A DNA stretch of 49,677 nucleotides from Vibrio sonorensis (GTDB lineage Bacteria > Pseudomonadota > Gammaproteobacteria > Enterobacterales > Vibrionaceae): the NCBI RefSeq assembly GCF_001854765.1, contig NZ_LJJE01000109.1, positions 1 through 49,677 of the forward strand, in the 5' to 3' direction. The notes below the pieces were generated by a model, which was not told the DNA's origin, did no database searches, and saw nothing but the letters and a program-made list of their open reading frames with translations. This document shows positions 37,190 through 45,991 of this stretch, piece after piece (position 1 is the stretch's first letter; each line of letters opens with the position of its first letter). The position numbers and the translations under genes are program-made.

Positions 37190-38302
37190 CTATCCTGAGT
37201 AAGCACTATGCCAATCGCGCCAAACAGGGTCAAAACCACGGTTTCGTATCATTTGCTCTACGGATTGCGCGCTCCGTTCATCGCTGATTTCAAACTGTTC
37301 TAGCTCTTCTTTACCTTCTGCATAACCACCAGGCTGTGTTTTAGAAGCCGCCGACATGCTCGTAATTCCAATAGGAAAAACATGGTCCCTAAAACTTTCT
37401 GACTCTCTGGTAGAAAGAGACAGTTCGACCTCTGGATTCAATAACCGATAGGCGCAAATTAGCTGAACCAGCTGTTTATCTGTCATAACTGATTTTGGTT
37501 GAAGGGCTCCCTCACACGGTCTTAACCTTGGAAATGAAATCGAGTATCGTGTTTTCCAATAGGTGCGTTCCAGATAATCAAGGTGGGCAGCCACGTAAAA
37601 GCAGTCTGTTCTCCATTCTTCTAAACCAATCAAAGCCCCAATACCTATTTTATCGATACCAGCGGAGGCTAACCTATCTGGAGTTTCCAATCGATATAGA
37701 AAATCGGTTTTGTTCCCTCTTAGATGATGTTCCCCATAGGTTTTAGGATGGTAAGTTTCTTGATAAACCATAACCGCATCTAAACCTAGCGTTTTGAGCT
37801 CAGCGTACTCCTCTTGATCTAAGGGTTGTACTTCCATAGCAAGATAGTTGAACTGCTCTTTTATCACTGGAACCATCTCTCGAAAATACTTCATCCCTAC
37901 TTTAGTTTCGTGCTCCCCCGTAACCAATAAAACGCTGTCGAACTTCATCGCCTTGATCGCTTTAATTTCTAGTTTGATTTCATTAACATCAAGTGTTTTT
38001 CTTTTGATGCGATTTTCCATAGAAAAACCACAATAAGTACACGCGTTAGCGCAAAGGTTAGACAAGTAAAGTGGGATATATAAAGAGACCGTATTTCCAA
38101 ATCGTTTTCTCGTCAACGCGTACGACATCTGAGCCATTTTTTCGAGGTATGGTTCAGCAGCTGGAGATATCAAAGCTTTAAAATCTTCCAAATTACGTTT
38201 TTCTTTGCAAAGCGCGCGTTCAACATCTTTGGACGTTTTTGAGTAGATCGACATAGATATATCGTCCCAATCGAGCTTTTCATACTCATTGGCAAATGTC
38301 AT
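37190..38302 (-). CDS. thiH: 2-iminoacetate synthase (tyrosine lyase) ThiH
   Basis: ThiH is a radical-SAM enzyme that cleaves tyrosine to make dehydroglycine for the thiazole ring. The cluster motif is CANACTYCGF (CxxxCxxC), within the domain typical of ThiH and related lyases, and the C-terminal SFPRLRPCEGAL and STRESESFRDHV are family hallmarks. I chose the ATG at 38302, with AAGGGA upstream; a GTG two codons earlier is possible. It is the last gene of thiCEFSGH, just after thiG. Length 370 residues is usual. Confidence 0.95.
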   Translation of the reverse strand: MTFANEYEKLDWDDISMSIYSKTSKDVERALCKEKRNLEDFKALISPAAEPYLEKMAQMSYALTRKRFGNTVSLYIPLYLSNLCANACTYCGFSMENRIKRKTLDVNEIKLEIKAIKAMKFDSVLLVTGEHETKVGMKYFREMVPVIKEQFNYLAMEVQPLDQEEYAELKTLGLDAVMVYQETYHPKTYGEHHLRGNKTDFLYRLETPDRLASAGIDKIGIGALIGLEEWRTDCFYVAAHLDYLERTYWKTRYSISFPRLRPCEGALQPKSVMTDKQLVQLICAYRLLNPEVELSLSTRESESFRDHVFPIGITSMSAASKTQPGGYAEGKEELEQFEISDERSAQSVEQMIRNRGFDPVWRDWHSAYSG

Positions 38303-38313
38303 CGTCACGTCCC

Positions 38314-39080
38314 TTACATATCATCAAGGAAACTAGTAAGCGGACTTGAGGCAACTGCGTGGTTAACCTTCCCTGCCAGCCCAGCCTCGTATGCGAGGCG
38401 ACCTGCATCAACTGCATATTTGAATGCCTTAGCCATAGCAATAGGATCAGCAGCCGATGCTATTGCGGTATTTACCAAAACCGCATCAGCTCCGAGTTCC
38501 AGCGCTTGGGCCGCATCTGACGGAGAGCCAATCCCCGCATCAACAACAACGGGAACTTTAGCTTGGTCGATAATGATTTCTAAGAAATCCTTAGACGCTA
38601 GCCCCTTGTTTGAACCAATCGGCGCGCTAACGGCATTACTGCCGCACATCCAACTTCTTCAAGATGCTTACAAAGGACTGGGTCTGCATGGCAGTAAGGT
38701 AGAACGATAAAACCATCTCTTACTAGTTCTTCTGCAGCCTTAAGAGTTTCGATAGGATCGGGCATTAAATACTTTGGATCCGGATGTATTTCTAGCTTTA
38801 GCCAATTTGTTCCCAAAGCCTCACGAGCCAGTTGTGCTGCAAAGATTGCGTCTTTTGCAGTCTTTGCACCAGACGTATTGGGCAATAGCTCGACACCAGC
38901 TTCGACAATTGGCTTAAGGATGTCATCTTGCTTGTCGTTCACATCTACGCGCTTCAAAGCCATGGTTGCTAACTGCGAACCAGACGCTTTGATAGCATCT
39001 GCCATTACTGCGCTATTAGAAAACTTTCCAGTACCAGTGAACAAACGTGAACTGAATTCTTTATTCGCTATTTTTAACAC
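38314..39080 (-). pseudogene. thiG: Thiazole synthase ThiG, one apparent one-base deletion
   Basis: ThiG condenses deoxyxylulose phosphate, dehydroglycine and thiocarboxylated ThiS to the thiazole phosphate. The frame breaks near 38629, after CAAVMPL. Restoring one G gives MPLGAPIGSNKGL, the conserved loop, and a 255-residue protein (E. coli 256). Other conserved parts are MALKRVDVND, LPNTSGAKTA with the phosphate-binding region, and VDAGIGSPSDAAQALELGAD. The gene lies two bases after thiS and eleven before thiH. All other features look functional. Confidence 0.92.
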
Positions 39081-39082
39081 TG

Positions 39083-39292
39083 TTAACCTCCTGCAATAGC
39101 TTGGAAAAGTGAAATGCTATCGCCATCTGAAAGTACTGTTTTTCCCCACTCGCTTTTTGGGACAACACTATTATTTATTGAAAAAACACAACCAAGTTCT
39201 GGTAAATCAAATTTTTCGATAATACCTTGTAGAGTGCTCCCTGAATCAACCTCCTGTGCTAGGTCATTCAGTAAAATAGTTACTTTGCTCAT
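39083..39292 (-). CDS. thiS: Sulfur carrier protein ThiS
   Basis: A 69-residue ubiquitin-like sulfur carrier. The C-terminal AIAGG is the family's Gly-Gly tail that becomes a thiocarboxylate. I chose the ATG at 39292, with GGAG seven bases upstream; it overlaps the thiF stop by four bases (ATGA), which suggests translational coupling. The in-frame start at 39319 lies inside thiF. It provides the sulfur for ThiG. Confidence 0.93.
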   Translation of the reverse strand: MSKVTILLNDLAQEVDSGSTLQGIIEKFDLPELGCVFSINNSVVPKSEWGKTVLSDGDSISLFQAIAGG

Positions 39293-40062
39293 TCGGTTAC
39301 TCCCGAGCAGATTGGACATTGCTTGTCTTTGTTAATCTCAAATGTTTGCCAAACCATATTTTTCGCTTCAAATAGATGTAGCGTATTGGTCGAGGCCAAA
39401 AATTTACCTAATGCTAACTTCTGGATCGCCGCTATCGATTGATAGTTACCAATGGTTCCGACAACCGGACCCATCACACCTAATGTTGAACAGTTTCTAT
39501 CATTAGGGCTTTCTTCTTCAGGTACTAAACACTGATAACAAGGGCAGTTCTCTTTGTCAGAAACTGAATAGTCGTAAATAGCAAATTGGCCACTCCACCC
39601 AACAGCAGCTCCAGAAATAAGTGGTTTGCTCTGCGCAAAGCAAATTCGGTTTATTAGGTGTCGTGACTCAAAATTGTCGGTGCAATCGAGCACAACATCA
39701 GCCAACATAACCTCGATACTAAGCTGTTGCTCGCCAATACGTTTGCCTATAGTCCGAACACGAATACTACTATTCAGAGTTCCGATTTGACCAGCAAGCG
39801 CAGACACCTTAGTTTTGTTCAAATCTGTTTCTCGATAAGCGATTTGTCGTTGCAAGTTAGAGTCTTCAACTACGTCATCATCAACCAAAATCAAATTGCC
39901 TACGCCACTAGCGGCCAAATAAAGCGCAGCTATATTCCCAAGACCGCCGCAGCCGATTATTAGAACAGTGGATCGCAACAACCTTTCTTGCCCTTGTTCA
40001 GCAATCTCAGGTAGTGCTACCTGACGTTGATAACGCAAAAAATCTTTATCGCTTAACATCAT
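39289..40062 (-). CDS. thiF: ThiS adenylyltransferase ThiF
   Basis: ThiF activates the ThiS C-terminus as an acyl adenylate, like E1/MoeB enzymes. The ATP-binding VLIIGCGGLGNIAALYLA and the arginine motif NLQRQIAYR are visible, and zinc-type cysteine pairs occur at CPCYQC and CPICSG. Length 257 residues. The start codon directly follows the thiE stop, with no clear ribosome binding site, so coupling with thiE is likely. Confidence 0.94.
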   Translation of the reverse strand: MMLSDKDFLRYQRQVALPEIAEQGQERLLRSTVLIIGCGGLGNIAALYLAASGVGNLILVDDDVVEDSNLQRQIAYRETDLNKTKVSALAGQIGTLNSSIRVRTIGKRIGEQQLSIEVMLADVVLDCTDNFESRHLINRICFAQSKPLISGAAVGWSGQFAIYDYSVSDKENCPCYQCLVPEEESPNDRNCSTLGVMGPVVGTIGNYQSIAAIQKLALGKFLASTNTLHLFEAKNMVWQTFEINKDKQCPICSGVTE

Positions 40063-41266
40063 CTATTTACACATAATCTTGTTGAACTCAGAAACCACTC
40101 GGTTCAGATCTGTAGCAAGCGTTACAGCTCTAACTACGGCAAGGCTAGATACGCCACACTCCCATACTTGTTCGGCGTTGGTTAAATCGATACCGCCAAT
40201 TGCAACTGTTGGGACACCCAAACTGTCACCGTAAGGAATAGTACTAATCAGGTTTTGATAGAGTTCTAGTCTTAGCAAACCTTGAGGTTTAGAAGGCATA
40301 TCTTTAGTTGTTGTGGGGAAGATGTGTCCTAGTGCTATGTAACTAGGGTTAATTTGCACGATTCTTAATAACTCATAATAGCCATGAGTAGATAGCCCCA
40401 ACTTAATGCCTGCACGCGACAAAGATATAAGGTTACTTTCTTCTAAATCTTCTTGTCCCAAATGGACACCATAGGCACCGTGTTTTATCGCAAGTTGCCA
40501 ATAGTCATTAATATAAACGTGAGCATCATATTGGCGACCCAGCTTGATGGATCGCGCGACTTCATTCTCTAAGTTAGGATCGGTAGTATCTTTGATTCGT
40601 AACTGTACAGTTTTTACACCTGATTTGAGAACTTTCTCGATCCAATCAGAAGAGTGGACAACTGGATATAACCCTAGAAACTTGTTTTCCACTTCCGGAA
40701 ACGATATGTCATTGTCGCTACATGCCAGCCGACTTTGATAGCTAGACGCTCATCTTCAAGAATTGGAATTGGGAATAAAGTGTAATCACTCGGCCATGTT
40801 TCACGTGAAACATTTTCAAGAGCCCTTGAGAGGGTAACCGCATCTTCAAGAGGAAAATCTATAGCCATCAAGCAACGATGGTACCAATCTGAGTCAGTTC
40901 ATCGTAGTCATCAACGCGTGAACTTCGTATGGCTTTAATTTCCCCATCATGCCATACATCAACACTATGATTCCCGTCTCTAGCATTTAGGAACAGTTGG
41001 CCTTCGCTAAACTCAATATCATCTATCGAAACAAGCGAACCAATAATGACATCTATATCAGCAGCGACATCACCAATACTAGTAGTTGAGCGACTAATGG
41101 CAATAGATGTGCTTGATTCACCTTGCTGTAAGACAATTGTTTGAGCTGGGCTTACGCCCAACTCTATATGATCTACAGAAAAACCGTGCTTCTTTGCTAG
41201 TTCTAGAACTTGTTCAACTCGTTGTTGCAACTCGTCAAAGCAAGAAGGTATTAATAACTGTGCCAT
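40063..41266 (-). pseudogene. thiE: Thiamine-phosphate synthase ThiE with long N-terminal extension, two apparent one-base deletions
   Basis: The last 209 residues (40063-40692) are a ThiE domain: LYPVVHSSDWIEKVLKSGVK, VQLRIKD, INDYWQLAIKHGAYGVHLGQ and ALGHIFPTTTKD, which joins the thiazole and pyrimidine phosphates. Two pieces upstream in other frames, 132 and about 65 residues, link into one 401-residue protein if a base is restored near 40870 (TIVA-LMAIDFPL) and near 40713 (YRFPEVENKF). I recall that V. cholerae ThiE also has a long N-terminal part, about 439 residues in all. The function of that part is unknown to me. Alternatively these are three overlapping genes, since the junctions look like coupled starts. 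A parS site lies inside. Confidence 0.75.
40797..40812. promoter_or_regulatory. parS site (perfect), inside thiE
   Basis: A second exact TGTTTCACGTGAAACA. It is read through by the thiE extension on the minus strand, where it encodes NVSRET. The protein-coding sequence and the palindrome are thus compatible. Confidence 0.93.
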
Positions 41267-43205
41267 TAACCCTCCACATCAGCTGCAACAGCTGGGTGAT
41301 AGAGTTCAGATCCAGTTTCTCTAAACTCTTTCGATTTCTGACGCATCCCTTCTAATGGATCATCAAGCATTTTAACTTGAATGGCCTGATCAGCGGCAAC
41401 TTGCTTAGTGTCTTTCGCGTATTCTCTAACCTCTTGAGAGATTTTCATAGAACAGAATTTTGGCCCGCACATAGAACAAAAGTGAGCGACTTTTCCGGAT
41501 TCCTGAGGAAGTGTCTCATCGTGGAATGAACGTGCAGTGTCTGGGTCTAATGCTAAGTTAAACTGATCTTCCCAACGGAATTCAAATCGTGCTTTTGACA
41601 AAGCATTATCACGAACTTGAGCTCCTGGATGCCCCTTAGCTAAATCTGCGGCATGAGCAGCTAACTTATAGGTAATTAAGCCAGTTTTAACGTCTTCTTT
41701 ATTTGGAAGGCCTAGGTGCTCTTTTGGTGTTACGTAACAAAGCATCGCACACCCATACCAACCAATCATAGCGGCACCAATACCCGAAGTTATATGGTCA
41801 TAACCCGGAGCGATGTCTGTGGTAAGTGGGCCTAATGTATAGAAAGGCGCTTCATGACAATGCTCTAACTGCTCTTCCATATTCTCTTTAATCATGTGCA
41901 TTGGAACATGACCCGGGCCTTCGATAATAACTTGAACATCGTACTCCCAAGCAATTTTGGTAAGCTCGCCCAAGGTACGAAGTTCCGCAAACTGCGCTTC
42001 GTCGTTTGCATCGGCAATTGAACCGGGGCGAAGGCCATCACCGAGAGAAAGCGCAACATCGTACTTTGCACAGATTTCACAGATCTCACGGAAGTGTGTA
42101 TACAAGAAACTTTCTTGGTGATGAGCAAGACACCATTTAGCGATAATCGAGCCACCGCGAGAAACAATGCCTGTAACGCGTTTAGCCGTCATAGGCACGT
42201 AACGGAGCAACAAGCCCGCGTGAATGGTAAAGTAATCAACACCCTGCTCTGCTTGTTCGATTAACGTATCACGCATCACTTCCCAGTTAAGGTTTTCCGC
42301 TATGCCGTTTACTTTCTCTAACGCTTGATACATAGGAACCGTACCAATCGGCACTGGACTATTTCGAAGTATCCACTCACGGGTTTCGTGAATGTTTCGA
42401 CCCGTCGATAGATCCATTACGGTATCCCCGCCCCAGCGAGTAGACCACACTAGCTTTTCTACTTCTTCTTCAATAGAAGACGTTACTGAAGAGTTACCTA
42501 TGTTAGCATTCACTTTTACTAGGAAATTTCGCCCGATAATCATAGGTTCAGATTCAGGGTGATTGATGTTCGAAGGAATAATTGCGCGACCCTCCGCGAC
42601 CTCTTTTCGTACGAACTCAGGTGTAATTTCTTTTGGTAAGTTGGCGCCAAAGCTTTGGCCGGGGTGCTGTTGATTAAGCATTTCGTCTTTAAACTTAGCT
42701 CGTCCCATGTTTTCACGAATCGCAATATATTCCATTTCAGGGGTAACGATTCCCTTTCTTGCATAGTGCAATTGAGTAACACATTTGCCTTCTGATGCAC
42801 GTCTAATGCGTGGTAGGTTTCCGTACTCAGTTCATCTAATGTTTCATCTTCTAGTCTCTCTTTTGCGTAGACCGAACTCACATCATCAAGAACTTCGGTA
42901 TCGCTTCGTTCGCTAATCCATTGCTCTCTTAGTTTTGGTAGACCGTTGTAAAGGTCGATTTGGTGAGTAGGATCCGTATATAGACCTGAAGTATCGTAGA
43001 CGTGAATAGGATCGTTTGATTCAAAAATAGGCGCTTCTTTGGTACCGCCGACTAAACTGTCTGAAAGCTCGATTTCACGTACTGGCACTTTAATATCAGG
43101 ACGAGAGCCCTCTATGTATGCTTTACGCGAGTTTGGATATGGTTGTACTGAAAGCGTATCTATAAATTGCTTGGCTTCCAGTCTGGCTTGTTTACGATTC
43201 GACAT
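41266..43205 (-). pseudogene. thiC: Phosphomethylpyrimidine synthase ThiC, one apparent one-base deletion
   Basis: ThiC is a radical-SAM enzyme that rearranges aminoimidazole ribotide into the thiamine pyrimidine. The C-terminal cluster motif CSMCGPKFCS is present, as are MDLSTGRNIHETREWILR and EGPGHVPMHMI. The frame breaks near 42828, after ETLDEL. Restoring one G gives EYGNLPRIRRASEGKCVTQL and a 646-residue protein of normal length. ATG at 43205 has AAGGA upstream. It is the first gene of the operon and follows the TPP riboswitch; its stop overlaps the thiE start by one base. Confidence 0.93.
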
Positions 43206-43337
43206 AGCATTCTTCCTTAGAAATAATTTATTGGATAAATGCTTGACGGAATTATGCTACAAGAGGGGCTTCTACTGTGTTGAGCGATACAGTAACAGCA
43301 ATAGGACAATCACCAGAATGAGGTGTAGGGTCTTTTC

Positions 43338-43420
43338 TCTTGTTCCCTTCGCAGGTGTTAACCTGATCAGGTTCAACGGATCCCGAATTAACGGTCTCAG
43401 CCAAATGGCACTCCGACAAG
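43338..43420 (-). promoter_or_regulatory. TPP riboswitch (THI box) in the thiC leader
   Basis: On the minus strand the leader contains GTCGGAGTGCC, GGCTGAGA, then GAACCTGATCAGG and GCGAAGGGAA, the ordered conserved blocks of the thiamine pyrophosphate aptamer. Binding of TPP should lower expression of the thi operon. No clear intrinsic terminator follows; the mechanism (translation or termination) is not evident from the about 130 bases before the thiC start. Confidence 0.95.
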
Positions 43421-43428
43421 TGGACTAG

Positions 43429-43457
43429 ATTATAGGCAATCGGCATTGTGAAACCAA
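43429..43457 (-). promoter_or_regulatory. Promoter of the thi operon
   Basis: A perfect -10 TATAAT on the minus strand (43429-43434) with a weak -35 TTGGTT (43452-43457) at 17 bases spacing. Transcription would begin near 43422, at the start of the riboswitch. Confidence 0.7.
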
Positions 43458-43475
43458 GCGACCTGATGGATTTTG

Positions 43476-43859
43476 TTAACTTTTTATTAGCAATTGATAA
43501 CCAACCCAACACGCTGAGATGCTCAGCAGCACATTAAGTAAAACGTTAAAGCCCATTTTTACAAACGCACCCTGCTGCATAAGAACAACATTATCCATCG
43601 AAAACGTTGAGAACGTTGTAAGGGCACCAAGAAAACCAAGCCCAATAATCTGCCGCCATGGCTCAGTAGCAAGCGCACCATTTTCGAAGGCCGCCACTAA
43701 GAGTCCCATCGCCAACGAGCCAACAACGTTAACAGTGAGCGTTCCGTAAGGAAATCCCCTCCCCAATAAAGTGGCGCACAGTTCTGATATCAGGTATCGA
43801 GAACACGCACCAAACGCACCACCTAGTGCGATAAAACCTAAAATGGACAACTGACCCAT
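43476..43859 (-). CDS. crcB: Fluoride exporter FluC/CrcB
   Basis: CrcB (FluC) is a small dual-topology fluoride channel of about 127 residues with four membrane helices. The conserved N-terminal GGAFGACSRYLIS, GTLTVNVVGSLAMGLL and the central LGFLGALTTFSTFSMD are visible. I chose the ATG at 43859, preceded by GGAGG five bases away; an in-frame start at 43925 adds an unlike tail. It sits upstream of the thi operon promoter on the same strand. No fluoride riboswitch was recognised in its short leader. Confidence 0.93.
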   Translation of the reverse strand: MGQLSILGFIALGGAFGACSRYLISELCATLLGRGFPYGTLTVNVVGSLAMGLLVAAFENGALATEPWRQIIGLGFLGALTTFSTFSMDNVVLMQQGAFVKMGFNVLLNVLLSISACWVGYQLLIKS

Positions 43860-43964
43860 ATCCGCCTCCGAGTAATTCTTATCGTTATTGTAACTCGAAC
43901 ACGAATTAGGTCGAGATTTCATCAAAAAAAACAGAAAAAATGTTAAGTACTAAGCCTTTGAATA

Positions 43965-44055
43965 ACAGGAAATTAAAAATGTTACAGGGGTCACTTTTAA
44001 TGGAATGTTTAAAGTATTTATTAAAAATGCCATTCAAATTCTGTTATTTGAAAGT
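43965..44055. repeat. Nested imperfect inverted repeat in an AT-rich gap
   Basis: Outer arms TTTGAATAACAG and CTGTTATTTGAAA (imperfect) enclose AATGG/CCATT and TTTAA/TTAAA inner arms. It lies in the gap between crcB and the next minus gene and has no coding content. It might end the hydrolase transcript or be a small non-coding element. Confidence 0.35.
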
Positions 44056-44101
44056 AATAACCGCGACTCATTGGGCGAAACGCCAAAATTCCAAATAAAG
44101 C

Positions 44102-45154
44102 TCAAGGATTCCCCTCGTACACTTTTTTGTACCTATATGATGAACGAACATTAAAGTAAAAATAACTACCTAGTGAAGTTGCTGTCATCAAAGCATCGTA
44201 TGTTGACTTGGGCACACCGTAGTAACGATAAATACTACCATCACTAACGAACTCAGCTTCAAGGATCTGTTCGTTTGGCAAATAAGCCAAAGACTTTAAC
44301 GAACTAGAAGCCACTGGTGCTCTTTTTAATGGTCCTGGCTCTAATCCATCGAGTATCGCCAGTGTTTTAACACCTATAACTGAGCCTGATACATCACCTG
44401 CTAAATAAGCACTCACAAAGTTGTGATAAAGAGGATCTTGAGATGAGTTACTATTGGTCACATTTCCCGCTAATGTAGCAGGAAAGCTGTTACGTACAAT
44501 GTTGATAATTGCATCGTTTGTAAGCGTCACATAATCCGTAATGTCTAAATGATCGCCTTCATCTAGAAGTTGATGACCTACATAGTTTGAAGGCGTTGCA
44601 ACGGAAAGTATACCAAGAGAGCGAAAGTTTCTTTGCTCAAACATACTATTACCGAAACTACGACTATAAACTTGACTCCATGCTGAATTTGCATAAAAGT
44701 TCCCCTGAGAGTGAGCAATCACTAACACTTTACTACAATTATCTATCGCCCTCTGATATTCACTTACGTGTTGGCGAAGATCTTGGTCATTAACATTTCC
44801 AAAAGAACTACGAACAACTTCATCTACCGCTTCCAAAAACCATTCTGGAGCTTTATCAATGCTACTTAAGTAAATGAAAAACATACTAAGTTCATCACCT
44901 AGTTTCTGTTTGGCCACTTCTAAAATCTGTAGTAACCATTGCTCACTATCGTTAACTGAAATTTCATAGTTGATAGCAGATGGATTTATAAAGGCTGAAA
45001 GCTCTTTTTCCAGTTGGTAAACAGAAATCGAAATGTCATTTATTTCATTAAACATACCATTGCTAAAATAAATGGATTGTTTATTTGATTGGGGGTCACA
45101 CTGGCTACCTATAACATCAAAACTACAGAGCAATAATATAAATACATACCTCAT
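44102..45154 (-). CDS. Secreted alpha/beta-hydrolase-like protein with C-terminal KTSC domain
   Basis: A 350-residue protein. A signal peptide (about 1-17, ending IGS) comes first. The middle holds VLVIAHSQGNFYAN, the AHSQG nucleophile elbow of alpha/beta hydrolases, near residue 150, and the late LYHNF may supply a histidine. The last about 60 residues (from EAEFVSDGSIYRYYGVPKST to the KKVYEG end) match the KTSC domain, named for a lysyl-tRNA synthetase-associated region. I do not know a described protein with this combination. It is 28 bases downstream of a lipoprotein gene on the same strand, so the two form a small operon. Substrate unknown. Confidence 0.65.
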   Translation of the reverse strand: MRYVFILLLCSFDVIGSQCDPQSNKQSIYFSNGMFNEINDISISVYQLEKELSAFINPSAINYEISVNDSEQWLLQILEVAKQKLGDELSMFFIYLSSIDKAPEWFLEAVDEVVRSSFGNVNDQDLRQHVSEYQRAIDNCSKVLVIAHSQGNFYANSAWSQVYSRSFGNSMFEQRNFRSLGILSVATPSNYVGHQLLDEGDHLDITDYVTLTNDAIINIVRNSFPATLAGNVTNSNSSQDPLYHNFVSAYLAGDVSGSVIGVKTLAILDGLEPGPLKRAPVASSSLKSLAYLPNEQILEAEFVSDGSIYRYYGVPKSTYDALMTATSLGSYFYFNVRSSYRYKKVYEGNP

Positions 45155-45182
45155 GGTTCCCGTCCTTTTTCCTAACCGGCTT

Positions 45183-45752
45183 TTAGTAAGTGAATGTGGA
45201 TTCTGCAGTCAGCTCAGAGCAATATTTTTGTCTGACTTCTAAACTAGGTAGCGAAATTGTCATTCCGCCTAAATATGAGTCTGAGCGAAGTTTTGCCCTT
45301 ATTCTTTCTTCGGTATTAAAGACCTGAGCCTTTAGGCGCTGCAGATCAACAAAAGCGCGATTACCTATATCATAGAAAACGAGGCAGGCTACTGGAGTTG
45401 GTTGAACCTTCACCTGTGAAACTATTTTGTTTCTATCAAAAGAATTAACGATTTCGTATTGCATCGACCTTGCCACTGCTGTGACGGCCTTTTCGAATTC
45501 TTGAGAAGGGTACTCTTGTTGGGCAATATAACGCTGAATATCATCCCGAACTCCGTCATTATCTGAGTCGATTCCTTCAAGGGTTAACTTCCCTTCTAAA
45601 CCGGGATCTGGCGGTAAATCGTCGATAACATTACTTTGGCTATATTCAGGGGTGGTATTGCTGCCTGTCGTATCACTTGACACTTCACTATCATCATATT
45701 GACATGCAGTCAAAGCGAAACAAGCGCAGACAAAATAGAAAGTTTGATGCAT
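45183..45752 (-). CDS. Small lipoprotein with calcium-binding-like Asp repeat
   Basis: A 189-residue predicted lipoprotein: a short signal with lipobox LTAC (Cys 17), then an acidic linker, then DSDNDGVRDDI (about 63-73), a thrombospondin type 3-like loop that usually binds calcium. Two cysteines in the C-terminal half (ACLVF and RQKYCSEL) may form a disulfide. I do not recognise the family. AAGGAG is well placed before the ATG. It precedes the hydrolase-KTSC gene in the same direction and is divergent from the LplT-PlsC gene. Confidence 0.7.
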   Translation of the reverse strand: MHQTFYFVCACFALTACQYDDSEVSSDTTGSNTTPEYSQSNVIDDLPPDPGLEGKLTLEGIDSDNDGVRDDIQRYIAQQEYPSQEFEKAVTAVARSMQYEIVNSFDRNKIVSQVKVQPTPVACLVFYDIGNRAFVDLQRLKAQVFNTEERIRAKLRSDSYLGGMTISLPSLEVRQKYCSELTAESTFTY

Positions 45753-45991
45753 ACCTAGCTCTCCTTACGAATAGCGGAGAAACCAGTATTTCACGAGACG
45801 AGCCATCGTTAGTTGGAAAATAGAATTTGAAAGTAAGGGTACTGTTCCAAGTGCTCTCCTCACATCAACAAGTCTCATCCTACAGCGCTTCAAGTCTTAT
45901 AAAACGATACTTATTCATTGCATATCGAACTTTAACGGGCTTACTTGCATTATCGGCTCATTACTTACTATTGCGATATATGGAGATAAGC

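Noticed and set aside
40868..41266. Reading the thiE extension as an independent small gene ending at 40868
   Set aside because: One restored base joins it to the next segment, and the whole matches the expected size of a long ThiE. It remains an open alternative.
43965..44055. Inverted repeat considered as an integron attC site
   Set aside because: The core GTTRRRY-type ends and the typical VCR sequence are missing.
32652..45752. Search for mobile elements around the less conserved genes
   Set aside because: No transposase, integrase, flanking direct repeats or phage genes were seen.
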